A stretch of DNA of 64,000 bases from Stenopsyche tienmushanensis (taxonomy: Eukaryota > Arthropoda > Insecta > Trichoptera > Stenopsychidae), in the NCBI GenBank assembly GCA_008973525.1, contig WACJ01000309.1:186001-250000 (forward strand), given 5' to 3'. This document shows positions 23,190-34,639 of the stretch, piece after piece; within the stretch, counting starts at the first letter, position 1; each line of letters starts with the position of its first letter. Both the position numbers and the translations under genes were made by a program. The notes below the pieces were generated by a model. The model saw nothing but the letters and a program-made list of their open reading frames with translations. It did not search any database and had not been told where the DNA came from.

Positions 23190-24260
23190 AGTATTCTTAA
23201 GCCGATAACTCTTAATATTTATCTAACTTCATGCAATTTTAAATCTTAAAAAAAATGCGGATACACATTAATTAATTAAAAATGGCATTAAATTGAGATA
23301 GAATTTTGGGGTGCTTTTTGTGTACGGGTGTAGCGGAGGGCAGGTAACGGATGAGGATACCGCGGGGTGGCCACAGGCTGATAATAGTCGCAGTGGCGTA
23401 TAAAATTCACATATGAAACGGCGTTTAAGGCTTCGCCTACCCCCGCCCCAAAATGTTTATGTATGGGGCAGTATTTATGACTTCCGGTTGGATATGGATC
23501 CACATTTTGCGGCGTGAGCTTTTATTGTTGCGGATTTTTCCTTTGTTGCTAGTGGGTGCCGGCAAAGAGCGTCGTTAGAAAGGATTTGAATCATCCCTTT
23601 ATCCCGAAGATGTTCCGCTGACGATCAAAACACTTTTATGACTGGATGGAGTAAATCCATTGAATATCATTGCCATATAAAATGCCGAATGATGCCGTAA
23701 ATACATTTCCAATGAAGAAAATGTCATGGTGGAATTCAATATGAAACATATTTTTTTGACAAGTGTTCAGCGTGTAACATTCGAATTAAATCACGATTGG
23801 ATGTTCCAAAAAATTTTTAAAACCAATTTCTTGGCCTTGTTTCCATTATTCCATGGATGTAACATATGGTTGTAAAACATCGTACGTGCATGGACTCCAC
23901 ACTACAGCATGACCTAAGTGGAGCTCGTGACGCTGCCTCTATACTAATCGTAGTCATATAAATACGCCCTATTAATTGTATTAAACTAAGGGATGTATAA
24001 ATTCTCTACTATTTGGTTCACTGTTAGATTCCAGCAGCAATCCCATCATTCCACTGTTTTCAGTTTTTTTCTCTAAACACATTCCGGTCCACTCATTTGA
24101 AAACGCTGATTTTAGCTCATGCTTTTGATGCACAAAAATTTTAAAAATACTAATTTTAATAAAATATAAAAAACAATTTTTTCATCATAAACTTCAATGA
24201 TTCCCATGTGAATGGCAAATTTTTCCTGTATTTATTTTTTGTTCTGAATTTATATGACTG
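23190..24260. other. No recognisable gene
   Basis: No repeat family or domain was recognised. The minus-strand frame 23288-23503 has no family I know. Confidence 0.45.
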
Positions 24261-24532
24261 ATCGGGAGTCGCATATAAAAAAACTCGCATAAAAAATGGA
24301 CTACTAGAAAACTGAGGGATAGTTTCCATTATTTTTAAAAACCGCATAACTTCAAATCACTGTGATGGAATGTATCAAAAATCGCATAAAAAAAGTTTAT
24401 AAAAAAATCATAAATAAAAACAATACATATTTATATTTGAATTGCTTCATTCAAGCATATTTTACAGTCTAATCAGCATGCATTCAATCGTCATACTTTT
24501 GTGTTGAAATCATCTTTTATAAAATGTAATGA

Positions 24533-25193
24533 TTAATCCCTTAACATACTACTGCCCAGACTATGGAATACCCATCAATGCCCATGGGGTCCATATGAAC
24601 CCAAATTTATTGTTGTATGTGTAATTGTGAATAATATAAAACAGATTGGTTAAAAAACTGACCCATATGAACCCTAGGGGCAGTGGTGGGTTAAAGAAAT
24701 AAGACACAGAGTTGTGTCCGAATTCAAAAGATTCAAATGACAGACAGAGACGGAGAGTGTCTTGCACGTTGAATTTGGAGAGAAATAAACTTAGCATAAC
24801 AAGCAAAATGTTTTTAAAAAAGATGTCCAAATTTAAATAAATTTTTAATAAGTCTGCTCAAGAGACCCTCAAAGAGGTAAGACACAATGTTGTGTCCGAA
24901 TTCCAATGACTCTAAAAGAATAATCTGACACGTTGAGCTCGAAGACAGACAGAGACAGATAGAGTATATTGCGTACATCGTACGATTGTATAGATCGTTA
25001 ACCCAAAATTTTCGACTAATAATGATATTTGAAGGATCCATTTCAAGTGTAATGTTTATGTTTACGCAAAGAAATGACCGAATGTTGTGTGCTATTGATA
25101 GTGTTTATTTATTTAAATACAAATTTCATACACGCTGCGACGGTCCCTACAGGTAAGTGGAGTTTTAAATCAGCTCACTACTCAAAGGGTTAA
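24533..25193 (+). mobile_element. Family B TTAA element(s), nested in D and itself interrupted
   Basis: Bounded by TTAA at 24533-24536 and 25190-25193. The right end is CAGCTCACTACTCAAAGGG, identical to the end of the 22464 copy. The 5' part occurs twice (AAGACACAGAGTTGTGTCC near 24700 and AAGACACAATGTTGTGTCC near 24881), so two copies are joined or a partial duplication took place. The palindrome ATCGTACGAT is at 24977-24986. Confidence 0.6.
24541..24694. mobile_element. 146-bp TTAA-flanked MITE nested in family B
   Basis: TTAA 24541-24544 and 24691-24694 enclose 146 bp with inverted ends CATACTACTGCCC / CCCACCACTGCCC (10 of 13). Removing it joins TTAATCCC to TTAAAGAAATAAGACAC, which rebuilds the start of family B (compare TTAATCCCTTTAAAGAGGTA at 22464). 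It is therefore a later insertion into the family B terminal TTAA-like site. Confidence 0.7.
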
Positions 25194-25739
25194 AATTTGC
25201 ACTAAAATTTAACGCAAAACATTTTTACGCAAATTGTGACTTTTTTATACGTATTCGCATAAAAAAAAGCTTTGTTCTTTATAGAAAAATGATGAATAAA
25301 TTCCAATCTTTTTTAAGCCGCATAACTTCAAAATGGCATAAAAACAGACTCAATTGTATAATAAGACGTTTTGAAGATACTCAGATTATATAATTTCTAT
25401 ATATCTGCTGATTTAAGAATTATAACGACTGGATTGTGTTAATGAGAAATAGAGCCCAATATAATTCAAAATTGAATGCTTTCCTTGTTAAATTTCTTTG
25501 TTAAAATTTTAGACAAAGGATTGTCTACTTTAAATAACTATTTCTCAATGTTCAAAAAAAAACATTTCTAGTTGAAAGACAAGTTGTAAATCTGTAACTT
25601 TATTGAAATTATAGGCTTTAGGGTAAAAAAGATCAATTAATGAAATTATATAAAAAAATTCAAAAAATTAGGCTGTTTTCTAGGCATGGTGGATAAAAGA
25701 TCCTACTCCTCTTTTTTATTTTTTAACGGAAATTGTTGT

Positions 25740-25880
25740 GCTTGTATAATATATAATAAAATTGGCAATAGGCATACACACAGTAGACCCGACGCTGCGT
25801 ATGTATGGCGTATGCGACGGAGTTTCACTTTTCGTGACGTTCAAGCCAATTTGCATCCATAGAAGTTTAATTTCATAAAA
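25740..25880 (+). repeat. Family C copy, short
   Basis: GTATAATATATAATAAAATTG at the left, GTTTCACTTTTCGTGACGTT and CAAGCCAATTTGC at the right. Shorter between the two blocks than the copy at 14990. Confidence 0.6.
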
Positions 25881-26524
25881 TCGCTACTCACTAATAAATC
25901 ATCAAATAATTCCACCCCGTATGAAAGACATTTGGAAGCTTCTACATTAAAATTTTTTTGGCTAGACATAATCCGTCTTGTATTTATATGTCAGCATCAA
26001 ACAGGTTTTTTTGTTCGTCGCGTCTCATATGATGATTCCAAATCATCCCCGATACATTTCTGCCATCAAAGCTTGAGAGCCCTTGGACCCAGGGCTAATA
26101 CAGAGCATCCTGTGTGCATTTGAGAGTTGATAGGGCACTTAGTTCCGGCTATAAACATTATAACTATCGGAGGTTTGGAGACCTCTGCAGCAGCACGTCC
26201 AGGGCGCGTGGAGTTGATTGGTCATTACTGGCGGACAGTGGCCGCCTGCGACATCTGCTGCTAATGATGCGGCCCCACATTATTTAAGCATGCATCAAAT
26301 CAGTGCTGCTGGTCGCGTCCCCTGGCTACGTGGGGCCGCATCTAACGGACCTCATCCGGCTACCATTTGTTCCACCCAGCCGTTAAAAAGTCGTTTTATC
26401 ATCAGTCGACGTCTGTTTATTCTGCATATTTGATTAGATCCGAATCGTTTTCGTGAGTAGAACGAAATATTTTATTTTTACGTTAAACAAGGAATCAAGG
26501 ATCTGAAGACTATATTATATTTAT
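25881..26524. other. No recognisable gene
   Basis: Short frames at 25932-26123 and 26218-26433 have no family I recognise. The block from 26040 to 26400 is GC-balanced and apparently unique. Confidence 0.4.
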
Positions 26525-26810
26525 TATATACAGGATGTTTTGAAAGTAGACAGACACATTTTTTTTTTCAACTGAATTTGTTTAAAGTAGCATTTCCTCT
26601 TTTATTTTTGCAATGGTGACGCTTTTTCTTTTTTTCTTTTGTGGGCACCTCTATCATGTAATATTTTTTTGTGCCCCTATTCCATGGATCACACGGTCCT
26701 TAGATCTGACACTACTGGATTTATCAGGGAACGTGCCCTATTCCGTGGCTCGCATGATCTTTAAACCTGACACCACTGATTTTGTTGTCTAGAGACGTCT
26801 TTAACCCCTA
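26525..26810 (+). pseudogene. Decayed DDE-transposase fragment (low confidence)
   Basis: The motif ACAGGATGTTTTGAAAGTAG at the left resembles arthropod DNA-transposon ends. In one plus-strand frame the text PWLA*SLNLTPL (about 26735-26775) resembles the 'RSPDLTPLDFFLWG' signature of Tc1/mariner-like transposases. The DNA carrying this motif is present twice, about 60 bp apart (26675 and 26735). Everything else is degraded. Confidence 0.35.
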
Positions 26811-27196
26811 AAGGAGTACTGTGCCAGGGCCTGGCATCGCCCCTCCACTTTTCAGAAAGAGCACTTTTGTAAATTGAAATTTATCGACTAATAACAATTT
26901 CGATTTCAAGTTTTTTTATTTGTTTACACAAAGAAATTACTGAATCTTTTGTGCTATCGAGAGTGTTTGTTTATTTAATTGCTTCCTGTTCCTTCTAATT
27001 CCTTCTAAAGCAAGAGAAAATTAATCGATTTCTTGTAAATTGTTTATGTAAAAAAAATGTCGTGGTCTTGTATGCTATCAACAGTGCGTATTTACAATTG
27101 TCGCTGTTAGGAGCTGACAGAAAGTAATCGGTGTAAAGCGATTATGGCATCAACGACTTCATCAATTTTTAATTTGCTCAATCCTCAAAAAGTTAA
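26811..27196 (+). mobile_element. TTAA-flanked MITE (family B, CCCCTA subtype)
   Basis: TTAA at 26811-26814 and 27193-27196 enclose 378 bp. The left end CCCCTAAAGGAGTACTGTG matches the elements at 6146 (inverted) and 30183. The right end is GCTCAATCCTCAAAAAG. The body shares AGAAAGAGCA and the TTATTTGTTTAC blocks. Non-coding. Confidence 0.6.
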
Positions 27197-27229
27197 GGGG
27201 TCTTTTTCTCAAAGAAAACTCCTTAATTG

Positions 27230-28320
27230 TGAGGATATTCCCCGAACTAACTAAAAAAAAAGATATCCAATAGCTTCAACACCCTGTTTATAGTGAGAAC
27301 CGTCGAGCTCTTTAAAATAGCCATCAACCGCTGACTCCACTTCTTCATTGCTGACAAATCTTTTGTTACCGAGCCATTTTTTCATGTTTGATAAAATAAA
27401 ATAATCTAATAGGGCTTAAAATAATCTAATTCTGGCAAATAGGGTAAATGGTAGGAGTTGATTCTCCCCGTTCAGTCCATTCTTTTGAATGTTCTAGAAT
27501 GTGTAGACAACAGTTGAACCTCTGGGGCAATGACGATAATGAGTAGCAGCCATGTCAAACTTGCTCTGGTCATTAAAAGCTACTACAAACATAATTTGGG
27601 TACATAGCTTACCCTGTACTGCGTACCCATAAAGTGGAATTTGGAACTTCTAATTACAGGAACAGGAAGACTTTGCGCAAAAGACAAAACTACTAACTTC
27701 AACAGCCTTGTGCATATAAGGGATGTCGGCTTTCTTAGCGTAAACTCTTCCTCCTCTGTTGAACCTTCGTAGTCTGAAACCAGTCTTCTGTCGAGAACCT
27801 CGTCTCTAATGGAAGGCGGGAAGTGAAAGGGTTGGGCGCCTGGAAGCTCTACCCATAGTGTTTCTCGGTGGACTAAAGAACGGTGGAAGACATTCTTATG
27901 TTGTTAGTCTGAGGGCACTTGGAACAGACCACACAGCAGTGTGGGACATATTCTTTATCAATCAAGAGACTAATTACTGGTAAATCGCTGTCTTTCCATC
28001 TCAAATTGGTTCATTCTTTCAAATGTGAAGTGTTGGACCCATGTTTTATCTATGGTTTTGAATCGATGCATTATTAATGTGAAACATTGCCAAACACTCG
28101 ATTAAAACACGGCACCCATCTTGCGCACAGCTTTCTCATGGTCAAATTTTGAGTCAATATGGGATGTACAGCAATTTTTTAAATGTCATCCGATATCATT
28201 TTGTGGATTTTCTTCAACATTTCTGGCGTGATCTCTTCATTTAGTCGATCGTTTAATTTCTACCACCCAATATTTTATTCTTGTAAACAAAGAATTGGTT
28301 GGAATTGATTGGACTGAGAC
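27230..28320 (-). pseudogene. Decayed mariner-like transposase with foreign middle
   Basis: On the minus strand, about 28290-27985 reads from KIHKMISDD through LTMRKLCARWVP and FKTIDKTWVQHFT, which corresponds to the linker and first catalytic Asp region of mariner. From about 27410 down to 27240 it reads MKKWLG, KRFVSNEEVESAVDGYFKEL, the mariner C-terminus. The roughly 500 bp between them do not match mariner and contain TGFRLRRFNRGGRVYAKKAD, which I do not recognise. Multiple stops. A dead element. Confidence 0.68.
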
Positions 28321-30180
28321 CATTCAATTAAAATTATTGTATAACATAAATAAATTATTTTATTTAATTAATAAATAATTTAGTAATTATAAGGATATTT
28401 GATTATACTGAGCTACCTGATAACTGCGATCCCCTATTTCTCAATGGTGGCAGTCTAGAAATATCGACATTCGTTTATAGCCCCACATTATTGAACTTGG
28501 TCTCTAATTATTCCATACCGTTTCAAGCGTGTAGTTGAATGATCAGATATTAAATTTTCATACAAGCTGTTACTTTACTATCCCGCTCTTGGCAGGCAGC
28601 GGTTGTTTGCCTTTTAATTTGTCAGGACGTTTTATTAATCGGTCCAACCGTTACTCTTTCGACTGACCACCCCAATGCCCCATCCCAATCCACCCCCCCG
28701 ACCTTTCGGCTGCATACCCAACGACCTACTCCATCCCTTGTCCACCGACATAGTCATCACTCAAAAGGTCACTAACATATGTTGCACTGAATGATTGTCA
28801 TTTATATTCAAACAACGTCGAACGATGAAAATGGATTTTCATAATTGCAAATAATTATTATAATCGATTATTTTTGCCATGCACGTCGCTTAATCATTGG
28901 GTTTTTTATAAAGATACGTAATTTGTATTGTTTATAAGTCGAACAAATCGGCTATCCTGAGGCCAATGTAATTTATTTTAGGGCGGTTTGTTCAGAAGGG
29001 TGCCATTTGTCTGCGGACGAGGAAAGGTATGAGAGAAGATGGAATGAGAGGGTGGAAGTAGAGGATCGTATGAAGGGGGATGTCCAGCGAATTAATAGCG
29101 CGGTCTGCAAAATTAGCTGATGCGTGAATACGTTAGCTCCTGACCCAAAACGAAGTCGTTAATTTTCCGATGGGTCAAAGTCGATTTTCCGTAAAATCGA
29201 ATAATGCATATCACTCAGGCGATACCATCTGAAAATTTAACATCTCTAAATTGTATATATCAGCAATTTAAATTTACATCATGGAAACTCTAATTGTGTC
29301 ATTAAGGGCGGCTTCAAAATTATGCTCCAAATATTTAGATCCGATCTGAGCATGTTTCTGGAATTCAATTTGCATTCGGCTCGATGATATGTGCGCATAC
29401 AAGCGGTTAGCTGTGATTCCCATACTCAACGTAGCAATTCTGCGGTTAATAAGTCATACCAGGCGACGTGACTCCACGTCACAGGTTCATCACACCACTT
29501 AGCCCGACTGCGTTTTCAATTAAACTGCATAGCTGCTTTCATTACTGTGTTGCACTCCCCTGCTGCGTTGATATTTGCGGCGAAAATATCAATGCAAAAA
29601 CGAAATTTCGCCAAAACACAACAAACTTTCGCGGAAAGGTGAAACTTTTTTAATTTGCGAATTACACGACGCGAAAAATGCATTGTGTCTGCGTGCGCTC
29701 GGATGCGAGATTAAGCCGTGGAAATTTTATTGCGCAAACTCCAAGCAAATATATTTTTTAATTCTTATAATTTGCCTAAAGATCGATTTAAATCCCTAAG
29801 CAACGAGAAAATTTCCTATAACCCCAAAAAAAATCATTGCAATAGAAGCAAAATATTTAATGATTACTGTAAAGTCTTCAACGGGTATCGAAATATATAA
29901 AATGTGCACTTCTGACACCAATGAAACGCGTACTTTTTTAAATGTATTTTATTTACAAATTCAAAACAGCTTTCGCCATTATACTTAAAATAATAGAAAA
30001 TGAAATAAAAATAAGATATTTAGAGAGGTCTAACGATCGATCCAATACATTTATTAAATATATTTGAGTTGAAGTCCATCAAGGCAGATCTCATTTAAGT
30101 TGAAATCTTCTCGTTAGTTATTGGTTGGAAAATTATCAATATAAAAAGGACGGAGTTGCTGTGCAAGCCTGTTGATTTCT
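28321..30180. other. No gene; apparently unique DNA
   Basis: No repeat family was recognised. The parts around 28600-29000 and 29050-29560 are GC-balanced, with many ATTA/TAAT cores. Plus-strand frames near 29468-29900 overlap one another in different phases and look random. Confidence 0.4.
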
Positions 30181-30182
30181 TT

Positions 30183-31330
30183 CTAACCCCTAAAGAAGTA
30201 CTATCCCAGGGCTTGGGACCAGTGGTGTAGTGGGGCGGAGGCGCGTGGGGTCGGCGCTCCCACACTTTTTTCTAGACGATTTGAAATTTTGCATAATATA
30301 AATTGTACAAAAATTTTATTTTTTTAAGACCCAAAAATGTGTTCTCTTAAAAATATTATTTATTTAAAACGTGTAAAAAAAGTATTTGTTTCCACATGAT
30401 TACCAAAAATCAAATAAAAGACACGATGGGATAAATTATTACCTTTTTTCTTTCCGATGCTCTAAGAACTAGCTAAGAAAGTAGCATACACTAGTAAGAT
30501 AGATAAATATTATATAAGTGGATGGAAGTCTAGACTCGTTTGGGATCCCATTTGGCGCGGGCCAATTATGTAAGTTAGCCTCTGAGGGGGCATCGTGATC
30601 GTACAGATAATAAAAGATCCCGGGTATGCATTTATCTCTGAAAATGCCGCAGAAAAACTTAAAAAAGGACGGAGTGGTCACAAGATCTGTGTGTCCAACC
30701 GGTCCGCTTTTCCAACCGCTGACATGACGAATGAACGCCTTGCCATGCCATACTCGACATGTCTAGAGAACTATTATGAGCTCTCTTTATAGAACGAAGT
30801 TGACCGAAGAATACTGATTGGGTGGGTTGTTTAAATTATACAATCGATGAAAAATATTATTGTCTTTGTTTCATTGCGGGCTTATGTCAGCTTGGTCGAC
30901 CCAGTGTTCAAATGATAACGAAAAAAAGAGGGATTATACAACTTAGTATATATTAAAAAACTGACAGAGGCAATCAGCGTTAATTAAAATTCAGATTATT
31001 CAGAAAAAGCACTCTTATACATTGAGCTCGGAGACAGACAGAAACAGAGAGAGAACGTAGCGCAGTTTGGGAGACAGAGACGGAGAGCTTCCCCGCATAC
31101 ATCGCACGATTGTATAGATTGTTAACCCAATTTCGATTTCAAGTTTATTATTTGTTTACGCAAAGAAATGACCGAATATTGTATGTTATCGACAGTGTTT
31201 ATTTATTTAATTGTTTGCTGTTCGTCGCTGCTTGTTGAATGAGTCTTTGTCTGATTATCATTTCCTTCTAAAGCAGGAGTAAATGAATCGATTTGTTGTG
31301 TATTGTTTTTGTAAAAAAAAAATGACGTGT
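30183..31330 (+). mobile_element. Family B (CCCCTA subtype) copy interrupted by a hAT-like element
   Basis: Starts CTAA (a mutated TTAA, 30183-30186) then CCCCTAAAGAAGTACT, as at 26815. Family B resumes at about 30990 (CAGAAAAAGCACTCTTATAC) and runs to about 31330. The stretch between is foreign (see 30229-30985). The right end is lost. Confidence 0.6.
30229..30985 (+). mobile_element. hAT-like MITE, related to 40186-40958
   Basis: The left end CAGTGGTGTAGTGGGGCGG is hAT-like. The interior 30590-30960 matches 40440-40800 (GATCGTACAGATAATA, CCGCTGACATGACGAATGA, GCGGGCTTATG). No target duplication can be shown because the right end is eroded. The 65- and 70-codon frames inside are not domains I know. 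Confidence 0.5.
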
Positions 31331-31475
31331 TTAAGGGAAGGACTTCGTAAGGGAGTAACGATACTCACTCCAAAACGTTCCCATGCTCAAAATTGCAAGC
31401 AATTCGACAATTCACATATCTTAATAACCGTAATAATGACTTGTTTAAAAAACAATGCAATTCATCGAAATATGA

Positions 31476-31880
31476 TTAACACTTTGCACTCGAGAGGTGA
31501 CTTTCACTCACCATATGATTTGATGTCGCACCTCGAGAGGTGACTCTCACTCACCACTCGATCTGAAGCGGAAATTCGATGCGTGATAATAACTGTTTAC
31601 ATTTAGTTCCTTTACAGCAATGCATCAAAAAATTGTAAATGAACATCAATGTCAAAATGAAACTCGGACAGTAATGTCATTGTTTATTCTTTTCAAATAT
31701 ATAACAAAACAATAGTTATTGGTCTTAATTTGGTATAAGAAAACCACAGTTTACCTTTTTAGCTCGAAATCATTCAAAATATTATCATATTCGAAGGCAT
31801 TATAAACCTTCACGGGTATATTAATTTTCAATAAAAACATTCATATTTCAGAGGCGATATGAGAATTAATACCCGTGGCT
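31476..31880 (+). mobile_element. Candidate piggyBac-type left end with subterminal repeats
   Basis: TTAA (31476-31479) is followed by CACTTTGCACTCGAGAGG. A 25-bp repeat lies at 31489-31513 and 31532-31556 (24/25 identical, unit CTCGAGAGGTGACT plus CTCACTCACCA). The 43-bp period matches the spacing of subterminal repeats in the piggyBac at 18.2 kb. An imperfect inverted pair based on CACGGGTAT is at about 31812 and 31879. No right TTAA end or transposase was found. Confidence 0.45.
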
Positions 31881-32117
31881 AATAAAGTGAAACACAATAA
31901 GGCTTTCACGTCATTTGATAATGGTGGCGCATGGTGGCCGTCTGCAACTCAAGCCCGAACCAAATAATTGATAAATTACCGCCAAGGGTATCAAATTACG
32001 ACAGAAAACCCTCTACTGAAACCAAAACAACCACCAAGGAAACTTTCCAGCAGAAAAACAAAGTATTGATATTAATATATTACATTCCATAATGATCTCG
32101 TGTTTTTTTTATATCTA

Positions 32118-32143
32118 ACACATCACTCAATAAGTTCGTAGGA
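32118..32143 (+). mobile_element. Solitary mariner-type terminal repeat
   Basis: Identical over 26 bp to the left end at 37515-37540 (ACACATCACTCAATAAGTTC, then GTAGGA), and continues with the same T-run. The opposite end is not found nearby, so this is a truncated copy. Confidence 0.6.
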
Positions 32144-32149
32144 TTTTTT

Positions 32150-33420
32150 TAAATACTTTTTTGTGGTTTTGTTATTTTATTTTTTTAAATTCGGATATTT
32201 CAGGTATCGTAAATCCATACATTATTCTATTATTTGAATAGTCATAAAGTCCGCTTGTACGTACAAGGGTGGTTTTATTCACGAGAGAACACACGTCTCG
32301 CTGCCGGGCACTGCCTGCTAATTGGGAATATGAAATGGCTGTTGTTTCCAACTAAGAACTAACAACTAATCATATTAATAATATCCGGCCGGGGGAGAAA
32401 CACCGAAATATTATCCTCGTGTGCCGACTCATTCATAATTACCCAGCCGAACGTTTAAATGATGAATCGCCTGCACAATTTGGGAAGCGGCGCAAAGAGC
32501 CCCCAGTTCTGCGCAAACATTTATTGAATACAATATCGCATCGCGAATTTCATCTTTGTCAATTGAATAACGCTAATGCGAGACATGGAGTTGCACGGCA
32601 TGAAAGGGAAGCGACGTAGCGAAACTAAAACATCCGGTTGTGCGGAAGTTTTCCGGCTTTTCTTCCCCATTTTCCGTTCGGGCTAAGTAACTTATTGTCG
32701 TAAGACATGGGCTGATCGAAAATTGAATAACCCCTTAATGCATCTTTAGAAGTCATTTAAGGCCAATTCTTTTTAGATCAATCGCAAAGCAGATGGGCCG
32801 CTTCTCAAATGTTTTTCTTACATGTCTAATATTTTTAGCTTCTAAATTGATATAATAAATCTATTTACTTGCTATCTAGATTACCATTAAAAGCGTATTA
32901 CATTTTTTAGCGTTCTCAAAGACAAACATTTTATAAACGACACATGTAGGCAACAGCATCGCTATTAAATACAGCCGCATAGATGTAAAAATTAGAAGAA
33001 TCGAGTTTGCAGTCCTTTCTGGTGGACGAAAAAGCCTTCCAAATATAGAAGAGTGCATCCTTAAAAAATAAGTCAATTGAAGATCTGACTAACAAAAGTT
33101 ATCTTTTATTTACTGCTCTTGGTCAAGCTTGTAAAATGGTTCGCCAATAGAGTCTCGCAGTTGGAGTCACTCTCTGGTTGAAGACTTGCAAATAAACATC
33201 TTAAATTAAATCATCTATATTATCTTCTTATATACGATTATATTTTATATCATTTTCTCTCTTTCTTTCTGACTATATTAAACTATCGTCAAGATCGAAA
33301 TATTTTTGTAGCCGGGCTACCAGCTTTAATATGTCAGTGTCATAGATCTCCAACGCCAGCTTTTTTTGGATAGTCTTGTATTGATTACGGATTCTGGGAT
33401 GTAGTTTTTTCAATACAATA
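32150..33420. other. No gene; unique block 32280-32700
   Basis: The 32280-32700 stretch is GC-balanced with no repeat match. The open frame 32419-32619 has no recognisable domain. The rest is AT-rich and unassigned. Confidence 0.4.
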
Positions 33421-33426
33421 TCCACT

Positions 33427-33830
33427 ACTAAGAATCACTAGAGCGCACAGAACAACTGCTACAGACAGCCTCCCTGTCCTTGCAGAGATCATGCCACTAG
33501 GCCTAAAAGTGCAAATAAAGGCAGTGAGGCCTCAAGCTAAAATGAGTTGACTCCGATCACTGGACTTTCCAGTTCCTGACGGGGCACGACCGTTTTGCGG
33601 CATACCTGGCAAGAATGAAAATAAAAGATAGTTCGGACAGTGTGTGCAGGGATCTTTTCATAGACGCGGATCACGTTCTGTGGTCGTTTTTGGGCATGTC
33701 GGCCAAGAGAGAGGCTCTCCCGTGCCGTATCAGAGGTCCTTTTTCTGGACCTCTTGGCCACAGGGTTTGCCATACTTTCGGAGCCAAATACATCTTGGAC
33801 GGATACTATTTTTAGTATCCATCATCTACC
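33427..33830 (+). pseudogene. R1-type LINE C-terminal fragment
   Basis: The plus strand encodes AHRTTATDSLPVLAEIMPLG (about 33440-33500), the R1-type text shortly after the reverse transcriptase. After a frame break comes FQFLTGHDRFAAYLARMK (about 33567-33620), equivalent to the HLTQ...SHGCFGSYL region of the copy at 15.7 kb. A VC...DHVLW remnant of the zinc-knuckle area follows. Truncated at both ends and not functional. Confidence 0.72.
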
Positions 33831-33934
33831 ATAATATGTCATTTATACTATTTTTATATTAGTCCTCTATGTCACTACGGGTTGACCAAATACTTGTATT
33901 AAACTAGGTGTGAATAATTTTTTAAAAAAAACCT

Positions 33935-34396
33935 CTGCATTCAACATGGAAAATGTTCTTTCTTTGTCAATTTTTTTGCACAAGTTCGTCAGAAATCACT
34001 AATGGCCTCCCACTCCTTGATTCGTCATGAGTATCAGTAGAGTCTTCTCTGAACAACCTAACCCATTTCGTGACATCACATGACAACCTAACCCATCACG
34101 TCGCAACTGTGAGCTTCCAATGGATATTCACGACGGTATTGTTCTATAAAGTTAAAAAAAACGGATGATCTCACAAATGTCAAACGGACAGGAGTCTCGA
34201 CGAAGCGCGCGATAACCTCTCCATCGGAAGAATTTATTGTGACTGAACAAAATGGCCGGCAAATACGTGGAACCAAACACACTGACTGTTAAGATCACTC
34301 CTGCACGCCAGATGTGCCAAATTTGAAACAAAAACATTACCTCGACCTCAAGAGCCTTGGTAACCTGATTAACCCTAATTTCTAGATGAACCTCGT
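33935..34396 (-). pseudogene. Mariner-like element, 5' part only
   Basis: The terminal repeat is at the right (reverse complement ACGAGGTTCATCTAGAAA, ending 34396). The leader and start region (CATTTTGTTCAGTCACAATAA, CGATGGAGAGGTTATCGCGC) match the elements at 2.4, 34.8 and 63.7 kb. The N-terminal helix-turn-helix region persists only as degraded text to about 33935. The catalytic part is absent. Confidence 0.7.
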
Positions 34397-34639
34397 TTTT
34401 ATTGTATAGGTAAGACGTAGGATCATAAATAATACTGTATTGAGCTGTAAGCTTAAATAAAAATATATTCTTATTGAGTAGAGTACTAATAATGATTGTT
34501 AAATATGTCAGTGCTTATTGATGGTCGGTTCGCAAGGCTTTACTTAGGTCTACGATGCATGCATTAATATCTTATTATTATAATTTAAAAACTGAATTGA
34601 ACTCTAACTTAACATACTCAAATCTCTTTTTTTAACTAA

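Larger units (their letters stand above)
24262..25345. mobile_element. Family D element split by nested TTAA insertions
   Basis: The left portion 24262-24440 (AACTCGCATAAAAAATGG, AACCGCATAACTTCAAATC) and the right portion about 25200-25345 (TTCGCATAAAAAAAAGC, GCCGCATAACTTCAAAATG) are the two sides of one family D copy. Family B sequence lies between them. Nesting shows that D is older than the family B insertion here. Confidence 0.6.

Noticed and set aside
31489..31556. CRISPR-like direct repeats
   Set aside because: Only two units, in a eukaryotic transposon context beside TTAA. They are better explained as subterminal transposon repeats.
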